Origin: Litomosoides sigmodontis
Lineage: Eukaryota; Nematoda; Chromadorea; Rhabditida; Onchocercidae
Length of the DNA stretch: 64,000 bases
Assembly: GCA_963070105.1 (NCBI GenBank)
Contig: OY718803.1
Location: 4,632,507 to 4,696,506, forward strand
Direction of reading: 5' to 3'
The notes under the pieces were generated by a model. It was not told where the DNA came from. It ran no database searches and saw nothing but the letters and a program-made list of their open reading frames with translations. Position numbers and translations under genes: made by a program. Below, piece after piece: positions 1 to 11,123 of the stretch (position 1 is its first letter; each line of letters opens with the position of its first letter).

Positions 1-278
1 CAATGGCCCATGCTCCGTCAGTTTTGTGTTCTTTACTAAATAGTCTAAAAATAAAATCCAAAGACTTAAATTATCCTCAGATCAAGTTGCTTAAACCGAA
101 GCGAAACTGGGTTTAGCGTTGTGTATTTAGCTATTAGAGCAGTAGGTAAAACCTAGTGTCCAAAATCAAGTTCATTTGTTTTAGATTAAAAAATGATGCG
201 TGAGAAATTCTGCACGATTTTCATTCCTTTTGTGTGCTGAATTTAGTTTAATGAAATCTCAATAGAAATTTCTTTTAG

Positions 279-946
279 ATCAGTGGTGTAACATTCTACT
301 GCATGTCAAAAGCAGGACTCGATCAGTTCACGAAATACCTAGCGCTTGAGTTAGGTCCTGAAGGAGTCAGGGTCAATTCTGTAAAGTAAATTTTTGAGGA
401 ACTTCTGCTGTATTTCTACTTTTCAAAAATCTTCGGTTCAATATGTTTTCAGAAAATAATACTATAAAGCTTTAATTCTAGTCCTGGTGTGATCATCACT
501 GATATATACACAAAAGATCTGGCATGAATGATAAGGATTATCGCCAGGTAAATTTTTGCTGAGTTTTTAATTTTTTTTTAAACCTTCCTTCATAGTAAGA
601 TCATAGTAAGATTCCTTCACATCAAAATGAATGTACACGATTAAAAGAAATTAATATGCAGCGGAAATACGGCTTTTCAGATTTCTTTTCTTAATTAGAA
701 GGACATTTATTTTAATCATTGATTCATTAGAATTACTTTCCATCAACATTTTGGATTGTTTTGTGAATAACCTTTCAGTTTCTTGATCGGACAACTAAAT
801 TTGTTGCACTTCGTAAAACTGGAAGAACTTTGGATGTTCCTAAAGCTATTTATTTCATAGCAAGCGATGAGTCGTCATTTATTACTGGTGACCTGCTTAC
901 AATTGATGGTGGACGACGCATTATGCATTTGAGATTATCTTCATAA
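279..946 (+). CDS. Short-chain dehydrogenase/reductase, C-terminal exons, with a frame break
   Basis: This is the 3' part of a classical SDR oxidoreductase; the N-terminal NAD(P)-binding half lies left of the window. Exons are 279..385, 482..547 and 779..946 (stop TAA). The first carries the active-site YxxxK (YCMSK) followed by [14 protein letters not shown], and the junction restores [12 protein letters not shown], the usual SDR segment. The last exon ends with the conserved [14 protein letters not shown]. The middle exon is 66 bases long, but its two ends are in different frames: [11 protein letters not shown] reads into a TGA, while GMNDKDYRQ, which joins the last exon, is in another frame. 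This is one base too few or two too many, so either a pseudogene or an assembly error. Polyadenylation signals (AATAAA) lie near 1096 and 1203. The family is clear; the substrate cannot be told. Confidence 0.75.
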
Positions 947-1263
947 CTTTGATTTCTAAAGACTTTTGAAATGTGCAAGTAGTTCTCTGGATAAGGGAGA
1001 AGGCACTAAGCTTCATATACAACTTATACTGTAGTCCAGAAAAGTTCTGGCATATTTCTTATTCTGTTGAATGGAATTTTAGTATATGTTTATCGGAATA
1101 AACTTCAGCTGAAGGATAAAATCACAATCTGAAATTTATTAATTGTTAAATTTAAAATGCAGATAAAAATTTCCATGTAAAATAGTAAGATGTGTTTTTC
1201 AATAATAAAGTGGTGTAATATGCTTGGAGATGTCCAATAATGCTGCATTCTTGATCGCTTCCA

Positions 1264-2165
1264 CTAGTCAGATAATTTTTCAATATAGCTCGCTAATTTG
1301 ATATCTTTTTCCGATAAGCCGTTCACATCGTGGCTGCTTAGAGTCACTTCAATCTGAAATTTATCATCGCCTTTTGTAATATAGAAGCCAGTAGATGTAA
1401 AGCGGAAAAACATCTAACCTTGTTATATGCATTGAACCATTCCGGATGATGATTCATTTTCTCCGCATACATTGCTATTTGGGTCATAAAGCCAAATGCC
1501 TGAACAGATTAAAGATCATAATAAAGTAGATTTTCCTGACGATGGAGAATGAAAATAAGAGTACTTCACTAAAATTTTTGAACTGTAAGTTCTTCCGAAT
1601 GGCATCTCGACCTTCGACCATTCTCCATCCTTTGTTGATTAGCGGTTGCAACAATTGCTTTCTCTGCTCTTCGTTTAAGATCTAAATTTAAGCGTCACAT
1701 TACAGATATAGTAATACCGTTAAGTGCATTATTATGTATGGATCAATCGTCACAGTCAAGACAGTAATTATTTGTGCTGAATTGATTACATCTTGTTCTT
1801 TGAAATTCCGCATATAATATTACTACTACTACAACTGTTGACGTTTCCGTCAAATGCTTAACAATGGGTTGCCTCAGTAAGATCCGCTTGTCAACTGCTT
1901 AGCAACTCGATAGCGGCATTGGCAGCAAAAGTTATGAAGCGAAAATGTATTTGTTATAGGTGACCGTTAGGAATGGCTATTACGTGGTAGAAAAATAAGT
2001 GATGGCGGAAGGGAAGAAAAGCAAGAGTGAGCTTCAAAAAAGGGTGAACAGTCGAAATGTTTGGGAGAATGAAAAAAGAAAAGCAAAACTCACCATGAGA
2101 ACTTTTTGCGTATTCGACGCAATGTTAGCTCTGCTTGGGAAACGCCAAATTATTGATGTCGTCAT
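1264..2165 (-). CDS. pcbd-1: Pterin-4a-carbinolamine dehydratase (PCBD/DCoH)
   Basis: Recycles the 4a-hydroxy-tetrahydrobiopterin made by aromatic amino acid hydroxylases. Exons in transcript order: 2094..2165 (proposed), 1565..1681, 1419..1499, 1264..1353. The last three are firm: [24 protein letters not shown], then the active-site block [16 protein letters not shown] and [22 protein letters not shown], in family order and without gaps. The proposed first exon has an ATG, ends at a good GTGAGT donor in the right phase and gives a 119-residue protein. Its 24 residues hold two Arg, one Lys and no acidic residue, which resembles a mitochondrial presequence; this exon is inference. The 3' end faces the SDR gene at about 320 bases, so the two transcripts may overlap. 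Confidence 0.85.
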
Positions 2166-3595
2166 AATTTTGAGACCATTATTTCCCTTAAGCCTGCAGT
2201 TTAAAATCAGTCGACTCACATGCCTTTCAGCTCTATGTTCTACTCAAAACAGCATCGATTCATCATTGCTTCCAAGCAGTGATGTTCCGTACTCTGAGAA
2301 TAATCTTTACATCTGTTAGTTTTTTGTTCCCTGTGTTAGTTCTCTGCAAGATCACCTGCCAACATCGAAAAGAAATAGCACCCACGCACATTGCTGGATC
2401 TTTGTGGAAAAAGAAAAATGAAACGACGGATTCCATTAAGCGTCAGACTGGATGGTTTAATTATATGGCAATTGCCTACGTGTATGTAACTTCCATCATT
2501 TATCTCACCAAACTATCCCGCACTTCGTTAAATCTTTGGATTCATGAATAATTAATTTTCATGATTTTACGTTCGAAGGCACTGTTCTCACACGCAACTG
2601 TTGCAGAGATTTCCCCTGAGTCTCACAATTCCTTTTTCGGTCTTTTTCTTTCATTTGACCTCTCATTCTTATACAGCTCTGCATTCGTACTTAGCCTTCA
2701 AAAGCATTATGTCGACAAAAACCTCAGCAACTCATCTTCTACACTATGTTCCAGTTTATGAGTTATATAAGAGATGTACTTCTTCATAACTCGTCTCACA
2801 AGACTCACGCTCACTTATACGACCTTCTTAGGGTCATTGAATTGTATGAAAAACCCCTGACATCGATAACTCGCTTACTTTGCAGCATTGATCACTCACT
2901 GCTAACGATAATGATCAAGACTTGAGAAATTGAAGACAAGTTAAAAGCACTACAAGATTGGGTAGTGAACGGAATCGGGAAAGAAACGATGAACTTCTTA
3001 CTCTTCGAGCGACTCTAAATCCAATGGCTATTTTTCCATTTCCTTTCTACTGTATTATCTATAATGAATTGTAGCTCTCGAAAAAGTACTAAATCACTTG
3101 GAAATGGAGCTTAACAACTTACTTTATATATCTTTTTAACTTAATTTGACTTAATATCCAGTGAGTGGAAAATCATCTTCAAACTCTAAAAACCGTTAGG
3201 GATATTCTAACGTCTCGAAAAAATATCATTTCAGTGCCACAAATGATTGCCCACACAGTTTACTCTATTTAATTGAACTAACACTTTGAATTTGAAATAC
3301 GCAAAACTGTACAGCTTCAAGCTGCAATCCAGCACTCACCCTTTAAAGTAATTTTTTTAATGTCTCATTCGAATATGGGGAATATGGGACTGCATTCATA
3401 GAGATGAAATGGACATAACACCGGTAAGTGTTAAGCGATCTTTGGGCAGTGAATCATTAATTTTATTGAAGTTATCGCAGCTGCTGATATTGCAATGATA
3501 TAATCTTCATTCTAATAAAATCCATGAAGTGAAGTACATAGATGTAAACACTAAATAGCAATGGGAGCAATTTCTTCCACAAAATTTACATACAT
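2166..3595. other. Intergenic, no gene recognised
   Basis: Several open frames of 60-106 codons overlap here on both strands, but none has splice-consistent neighbours or a recognisable motif. I see no repeat or RNA gene. Confidence 0.5.
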
Positions 3596-5165
3596 TCAAG
3601 ACTTTAATTCGCTTAATAGCTTGTGGAGGTCTGCGTCACCCAATTCATTCGACGGTTTGGTAGCAGGAACGATAGACGAAGGAATTTGCGGCGCTCTTGA
3701 TAGCTAAATGAAGTCCATTAGCACCTTCTCTTAGATTTCAAGAAAAATTAATAATAGTTCTAAAAATAAACTTATCCGCTTTCCAGCTAATTATGCCAAA
3801 ATATCAGCGCAATTATAATTTTCACCTGTTCATTCAAACCAATGCCAATTTTGTTCAAGACTTGTTTAATAACTGCGCCTTGTTTTTCCTCATCATCCGA
3901 TTCTCCCAGCATCGAGTCAAACTTATCCGAAATCACCTGATATTTTAAAAAAACTGAAGAAGTTAGTGAAATAATAGTTAGTTTCGAAATTAAATTGAGA
4001 CAAAAAAGGGAGGACACAACACCAGCATAACAAAAAATTCGGTTCATCTTAATGGTTGAATTGCCAACGCTACCAAGTTCTTAGAAAATTATTTTCATGT
4101 CACTGAGGCATGGCTACGAAAGAGCTGTCCTAAGTTTTTGACTTAAATTAGCCTTATTATTTAATAAAGACGTTATTCCTTCTACTGGAAAATGAGTCAC
4201 TACAGATCAATATACGGGTTAGTAACAAATACAATTTCTTCCACCTATTGAATTTCATCTACCTAATGTTCAGGATTAGTTCCTTACATTAACTTTCTAC
4301 AACCAGTAGAACTTTCTACAACCGACAAAATTTTTAATCTGTAAAAAGACATACGTCATCAGTTACACCAAGTCGTTCTTTGGTTTCAACAAACTCATGC
4401 AAGTTTTTAGTCAAATTTTCCGCCGGCAGTTGCTTATTTATTTTTTTCATCACATTGGCCGTCTTTCTCATTGCATAGGCCACTTGCCCTGTGCTGCTTA
4501 TTTCTCTGAAAATCAAAATTACTACGAAATAAAATTTAAAAATCAGAAATGAAACGTTATTTCTCTCTCAGTTATTTAGCTATTTCGATTAGACCCACTT
4601 GCACTCAGAACATTTAAGGATACGCTCCCTTAAAAATAAATGGTGAAAGATTACTTGTCCTTTCAAAATTCCCTATTTCATGGCTAATGAAATTTAAAGC
4701 ACAAATAAAATAGTAATTAAAACCTATTCTTCGCACTGATGGCATTCATACGTGCACTTAAATTCAAGTTTTTGGCTTTCTGCTTTCGTAACTGTAACAA
4801 TTCTTTAACAAGAATACAGCAGGCTTCCTTGTAACCCTGTTTTGCAAGTTCCTTGATTTTCAGTTCCTGAAAGGGAGAAAAGCGTAAGACTTCATTGCAT
4901 TGAAGATAAAGAAAAAGTTCATTTATTCAAAGCATCGAAAATAATACCAACTCCTTCTCCTTCCTTTCTAACGACCTATAGTCACTTGCGATTTTTCTAT
5001 CTGTTTGACGTAAAACGCTTTCGTTAGATCGCATTTTATCTGGAATTCCATTAAATTACTTATTAATACAATAAGTAAATGAGTATTCCCAATTCTACAG
5101 CAGTTATTTAAATTTAAGATTAAAATTGACTTGCCTTCAGGATGTGATTTCTTGAACCAGGACAT
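3596..5165 (-). CDS. CHMP2B: ESCRT-III subunit CHMP2B (Vps2 family)
   Basis: Charged multivesicular body protein that polymerises on endosomal membranes during vesicle budding and recruits Vps4. Six exons give 211 residues, the normal length: 5135..5165, 4948..5039, 4724..4866, 4355..4505, 3826..3936, 3596..3703. The N-terminus starts MSWFKKSHPE; a basic helix region (RQTDRKIASDYRSLERKEKE, KELLQLRKQKAKNLNLSAR) follows, then the acidic SDDEEKQGAVIKQVLNKIGI characteristic of CHMP2B, and a C-terminal MIM-like helix DADLHKLLSELK that would bind the Vps4 MIT domain. All junction phases agree. Intron 1 requires the donor G|GCAAGT, a GC-AG intron; the nearest GT choice brings in a stop. CHMP2A is the alternative, but the acidic tail favours CHMP2B. 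Confidence 0.93.
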
Positions 5166-5173
5166 CTCGTTTG

Positions 5174-5190
5174 GAAGATCTGGAAGTAGC
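5174..5190 (-). promoter_or_regulatory. Probable spliced-leader acceptor of CHMP2B
   Basis: Read on the minus strand, TACTTCCAG ends 14 bases before the CHMP2B ATG. A strong 3' splice site this close to the start, with no upstream coding exon needed, fits a trans-splice site. Inference from sequence only. Confidence 0.4.
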
Positions 5191-6482
5191 GTAAATGGAG
5201 GATCACAAAAGATTACATAGCGAATAAACAGCAAGATGATAATTAATTGTAGCTGTACTGTGCTACGATGACATAACAAAAGCTGCAGAAGGTTGTTCAA
5301 CTTCGACAACACAGTGGATATCGCAATTTGTGGATGGAACCAGAAAATTTAGAACATTCCAATACGCACGAAAAGAGGCTGTGAATTTCGCAGCCCATCA
5401 GACACGGCACTTTATGGTTTAATGTGGAACACAGCTGCTCGTGCATCGATCCTAGCCAGTGAGTCATATACTGTTATTTTACAGAACTGACGTGCAAACA
5501 AAGAACACCTTTTCAGCATCAAACAACAATAGCAATTGCAGCGTCATGCACGACAACAGAAAGTTTGCAGAGTTGTGACCACTTTAATGGAGATGCGGAT
5601 CACCGAAACAGAGTTGCAAATGAAAACAAAAGAATTGTGAACAATGGCAGCGCAACGCCAGATAGTATATCACACACACTAATGGGATCAGAATGATTAA
5701 AATAAAAGCGTGGACGATCCGAGGAAGACTGAAAACAATCAAGCTGGCATCATCATCATGTATGCTATCATATTTACTCACCAACAACATTATCCAGCGC
5801 CCATTTGCTACTAAACTCAGAGATCTATAAGCATTTTATTGAAATTTAAAACATACGAAAAGATTTAATTCCATGAAAAGTTTCATGATGAAAAGCCAAA
5901 TCAATTAGTAAAGCTTCATCGATTACAGAATGGCAAAAAACACTGAATCAGGACGCAAGTGTTTTGGTTATTAACCAAGCAGAGCGAGCAACTGTTATGA
6001 ACTAATGAGCAAAAGACCCGATTTTTCGAAAACTACTGTGCTGCAACAGATGAGACATTACACAAAGCGAAAACGGCTCTGCTGTACTACTTTCGATGTG
6101 TGCATGGTGCATTCTGGGGGAAATGGGTGGAGGGGTGAGGGAAGCGTGGTGGGGGTGGAGGGTAGGGGAGGGGAGGGGAGATTGCTGACGAGTGTTAGGA
6201 AGTAATTTGAACAGTGTTCCAAGTGGTTGCGGTAGCAAATTCAAGGGGCTCACGTAAGTGATTCAATTTTATGTGCTGTAAGCAATGTTGAAGTGTTCTG
6301 TCATTCGGTTTCCTACGGAATTGGACCAGTGGAGGCTTCGCTATGTGTCAAAACAAAGCGAGCTGGTAAAAGTACTTAGCATGAGTTTATTCATAAGAAA
6401 GTACTAAAACATTTACAGCAGGGTTTTTTTCGCGTTGTTAGCATTTTCTTAATGATTTTCAGTTTGTTGCCGCAATAGCAAG
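5191..6482. other. Intergenic, upstream of CHMP2B and PABPN1
   Basis: The two genes diverge across this region. The only marked structure is the G-run block listed separately. The open frames at 6002..6253 and 6005..6205 come from that purine-rich block and are not supported as genes. Confidence 0.5.
6115..6180 (+). repeat. G-rich tract with G-quadruplex potential
   Basis: The plus strand carries many runs of three to five G separated by one to four bases. The densest part, 6151..6180, has five runs in 30 bases. It lies about 300 bases before the PABPN1 start and stands out against an AT-rich background. Confidence 0.7.
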
Positions 6483-8039
6483 ATGGCGACGGGAGCGCCA
6501 GCAGATGAGGGTGATATTCGTATTGAAGATGACGATATATTGGATAACGGTAGTGATTTGCATACTTCCACGGATCATATGAGTGAAGATCCAGTAAGTT
6601 TGTTTAAATTTCATCGATATTTTCTAACGCTTTCTGTAGCAGTACACTCTTCATTTTCATTTTAAAAGATTAGGTTTATTATTTTTCTGTCCCGTCTGCT
6701 CAGTCAAGCATTTTTCTGTACCGTATTAAGTAGTTAATAAATAAGAAATAAAATTCCTGATTATGAATAAACTCACCGATCATATATTTTTGTTGGTTTA
6801 TCAGCAATACAATTGTTATTGAAAAGCTACCAAAATGAGTTTTCCGTTTTTTCTGAGCTGTCTTGTAACTGGTGTTTCAGATTTTGCTACGTAGTAGATC
6901 ATGTTTTTCAGGACATGGAGGCGTTAACAAATCGCATGAAAGAAATTGAAGAAGAGGCTCAGTTAATACGCCAAATGCAAAGTGATGTTGAAAAACAAAT
7001 GAATATGAGCACTGGCAGTAATACTTCCCAAAGTGTGGCTTCGATTGAAGATAAAATTGAAGCAGATAGTAGATCTGTTTACGTGGGGAATGTATGCACT
7101 TGCAATTGAATTCATATTTTCGTTTTTCAACATTTAATTCCACTGCGTTTTTTCCTTAAATTTCCATATATTACGTCTGTTATAGGTTGATTACTGCTCT
7201 ACCGCAGAGGAATTAGAAGCTCATTTTCATGGGTGCGGTTCCGTAAATAGAGTAACAATCTTGACAGATAAATTCACAGGTCATCCAAAAGGGTTTGTGT
7301 GCTTTACATGTTATATTAAGCGGCCTTAGATATAGAAAATATGCTGAATTTTTAGGACATTTTGTTATGCTCGAAAAATATACAGTAACTTAAATTTCAA
7401 ATGTAATTGGTTTCTTTCATTAAATAAGTGGTCTGGCAACTAGATATTATACTTTTGGATAACTTTGGTTACTGTACTTATAACACTTATAAGATATTTT
7501 TTTAATTTGAATATTTGCCTAATAAGTTGTGTTTTTAGATTCGCTTACATTGAATTTGCGGATAAAGAAGCTGTGCAGACTGCTTTAGCTCTTGACGAAT
7601 CATTGTTTCGTGGTCGGCAAATCAAAGCTAGTTTTTTTTGCAAGTTTCTTTGCAAAGTTATCAATATAGCAAATAACCTAGTCCGGTCTTCACTCTGGAA
7701 GTTAACATTTGAATGGTTTTTAGGTTTGTGCTAAACGAACAAATCGGCCTGGTGTCAGTACCACAAATCGGCCACTGCGTACACGTGGCCGTGGAGGCAC
7801 TCGTGTAATTGTGAAATACATCTACGCTGGCTATCGAGCTAGGCGAGCACCAAGGTAATGTTTTATAGCAACTGAACTTTCTCTAATTAATAGGTCTCAA
7901 ATTTGTAATTTCTTTATTCACATCCTCTTTATGTTTGAAATCCAAGTAAGCTTTTGGAGAGATTAAACTTAACTTTTTTTTTTTGGTATCATCGACTTTA
8001 ATTTATTACAGGCGTCGCGGAGTTTTTGCGCCATACTAA
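6483..8039 (+). CDS. pabp-2: Nuclear poly(A)-binding protein (PABPN1 / PABP-2)
   Basis: Binds nascent poly(A) tails in the nucleus and stimulates processive poly(A) polymerase. Six exons, 214 residues: 6483..6593, 6912..7091, 7186..7292, 7539..7626, 7724..7854, 8012..8039. Order: acidic N-terminus, a coiled-coil helix ([20 protein letters not shown]), one RRM with RNP2 (VYVGNV) and RNP1 (KGFAYIEF), RQIK...[11 protein letters not shown], then an Arg-rich tail ending APY as in animal orthologues. The junction [14 protein letters not shown] matches the family without gaps only if intron 4 starts with the GC donor AAA|GCTAGT. The first GT in the right phase would add ten residues ([10 protein letters not shown]). 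A TTTTCAG site 20 bases before the ATG may be a spliced-leader acceptor. Confidence 0.95.
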
Positions 8040-11000
8040 ACATAGTTTTGAAACTATTTGAATGAACAGAAAAAGCACCAAGTCGTACCTTTGTTTGAGT
8101 TTGGCATGTAGGACTTAGCGACGTGTTTTCGTTACAATTTGCTAACCGTACTTTTTACCTTTTGTTTGTTATATTTTGTGGATTAGCTGTTACTGTTCCT
8201 CAGATCTTACTTTTTGATTCAGTTCTTCCTTATAAAATATCTAAATTAATTCCGGTCTTATTTCAAATTGAAACTATTTATTTAAAATCAGTAAAAGACC
8301 ATTTCAGTCAGTATTATTTACTCAGAATTCTATGATATGATGCAGCTAAAGGTAAATATAAACAGCTCCTGCAGTAAGCTAAAAAGTATAAAGCTCTTCC
8401 ATCTTAATTGGCTGTTCTATCTTTAGTTTGCAATAAAAAAAAGACCATTTGGCTCCCCTGTTGTATTGCGTAATGTACACCTCATTTTTCACAGTACCGC
8501 AATATATAGTTTTATGTGTCTGGTTGGTTTTAATTTAAGCTGTTATTTGAATTTAAGCTGTTACTGATGTTGCATTATTACTGTTTTCATGATTAGAAAG
8601 ATTTGTTTTATTATGTAAGAGTTTCAGTTTTCGTTGGAATTGCTCTTATTCTTTTCGCAGTTTTAATAATTTTTTTTTTACTTTTTAATTGTAGTACCAT
8701 CGTCAGCTCTAATTGTTAGCAGATTGATCGTGGCCATTGTTATTGTTGTATAAGAGTACGGATGTTTGAATCAATATCGTCCCTCAAGCATAAACATTCT
8801 CATGTAAAATTTTATGACCTCTTGTTTCCCTCTAGAGCTGCATTTTGATAGTATTTAAAGGGAATTTTTGGCAAAGCAAATTTCATAAATTCTGAAGGTT
8901 GGCCTTCAGAATTTATGGCGCTGCCACGCGATAACTTTTTCCTTACAGTTAAACTAATTGCAGCATGTATAGAATTGTGGTTATCTTAAGGACAGAAATG
9001 TTACCGGGACGACAGTGTTTTTCAAGAAAATTGCTATCGAATTGTGTTCTACTGTAAAATAGATTGAAGTGTGCTGGAAGCTTGATAATAAGTGTTTCAC
9101 TAGGGACCATGGAATTTAGTCGGCTAATGAAGTCTCCCAATTGCTGTAATTGGTTTGGTAAAGGCCAAGTGCCAAGCGGAAAGAGGAATAAACCGTATTG
9201 TCCTAATAAATTCAATGAAATGTGGAGTTTACGAGAATTCTAGTAGAAAAGTCAGAATTTAATTGAAGTGTAAACTGAGACACGATCAAATCCACTGAGT
9301 CCATGGACGCATATGTTAACTTGGTATAACTGAAATTTGAATTTTTAACGAGGTTTACAATTAGCAACATTCATTACATTAAATCCTACTTTCCAAAGTT
9401 TAAAGCCAATGTGAGGATGAAGATTGTGTCTGTAAATCATGTAATTGGGATTGGCTGATTATATTGAATGAGAAATTCGCTTTATTTATCGATGCAACGG
9501 AAGCATTATGAGAGGTACCATCCAAGTTTGCCGTTGTCAAATCCCAATAACAACTGCTTCCGATTGTATCCAAGAATGAGCGACTGAAGTTTTGCCTCAT
9601 CACAATTTGTTTCCACGAATTAACAAATAGTAGTTTTTTTTGCATCAGAAACTATCGATACTTTGATGATTGGTAGTGCTTCTTACGAAGCACTAATATC
9701 AAATAAATATGGTTGAAATCACAAGGACAATTCATATATTAGTGAGATAAGTTTCAGCACATTTATTTACGTTATCAGAATGATTACTAGAAAGCTCGAA
9801 ATTCCACAGCCATTTCATAAATGAATTAGGATGAACAATTCTTTAATGTCATCGATCCTTGACTGAGTTGGACGATTTTTTTGGATAGAGTCTGATCTAT
9901 AAATATATTCTAAAATGTTTCACTTCTAACTAACTGGAGACGATGGAAGCTTAAAAACATATACCAATATGCTTATAATGAAATGGCAGGAATTCAGCAC
10001 TGAATAAGCATTAGTGATACTTGTAGGAAGCTAAATTCATTACGGTTGCAGGATGCGTCAAACACTTCAGTCATGCTTTATGCTTTAGCTTTCATGCTTC
10101 ATGCTTTCATACTCTCATGCTTTAGCTTTTTTTTTACCTAGTGAGTGAGACTGGAGGTACACAATAAACATTCAAAGGCAGTCCCCCCCTTCTACTCTCT
10201 CCCTATTCCTTCTAACCACGCACAGCATAACATGAATTCTAAAATTACAACTTCTTCTGGCTAGTACTTATTTTTCAGACATAATTCCCAAATTTACTGC
10301 TATTATAGAGAAAGCCAAAATTATTTGTGGTGTAAGAAAAAATTCGACGAAAGATTTTATTTGTGCAATTTTTTCCTGTTACAAAAATACACATGTTGTT
10401 ATTAACAAAAGCAAAAATTCTTGAAGTAAATATGACTTCTTTTTCTCAGAGAGTTCTTTCTCAATTCTTTCTCTCAGTTCTTTTTCTCACTAACATGTGT
10501 TCATAGCAGTGTTATTTCCACATGTTGAAAGCAATCTGTAAATATCTTATGAATTTAATTTCATTCCACTCAGTATTAAGATCCGTATTCATTTAATGCT
10601 ATTTACAATTAATCACGAAGTTAGTTGATCACAACACGTGAGCGGAAGTATGGTCTTCTTATAGTTTTTGGCAGTAACACGTCAAAATGCACTTCATTTG
10701 ACAGTTACAAAAATTCCCAACTCAAATTTGTGAGACTCACTCCACTTAAGTTTCAGAAGTTCAAAGCTCAGTAAAAACAGAATTAAAGTTGAAATACAAT
10801 GTTCTGACTGGACGACTGAATTTAACTCCAATATTTTCAAATTCTATATTACCTTGAGAAATCTAGAAGAGAAGGGGTTTGAACTAACTAAATTTTAGAT
10901 CAAAACCTTCGCTGAAATAATTTACAATACTTTATATACATAACAATAATAAGATGAAGAACAATTCGTCAAAAAAAGCTACGGATTTTACGAAGCTTTA

Positions 11001-11123
11001 GTAAGAACTTCAAACATAATACAAGCCTGAAGAACTGCACTACTTTTTCCGATGTTCAAGGGATGCAATAAGATTCAAAACTAAGTAGAAGCCTTAAAAA
11101 CATTCAGAAACTGCGAAGGCAAT
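8040..11123. other. Intergenic, no gene recognised
   Basis: Holds the PABPN1 3' UTR with AATAAA-like signals near 8433, two small hairpins (8884..8917 and 9674..9695) and short imperfect repeats of a TCATGCTTT word near 10070-10130. Minus-strand open frames of 88 and 81 codons at 8949..9215 and 9400..9645 lack recognisable motifs or clear splice partners. Confidence 0.5.
8884..8917. repeat. Perfect inverted repeat, 15-bp arms
   Basis: Arms 8884..8898 and 8903..8917 are exact reverse complements (CATAAATTCTGAAGG and its complement) around the loop TTGG. It may be a small foldback element or a hairpin in the PABPN1 3' region. There is no following T-run to argue for a termination signal. Confidence 0.8.

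Noticed and set aside
1999..2789. Cluster of open frames of 61-106 codons
   Set aside because: Overlapping on both strands, no motifs, no phase-consistent splice partners. Only the minus-strand piece at 2094..2165 was kept, as a proposed PCBD exon.
8949..9645. Two minus-strand frames of 88 and 81 codons as one gene
   Set aside because: No convincing donor-acceptor pair joins them and neither has a known motif.
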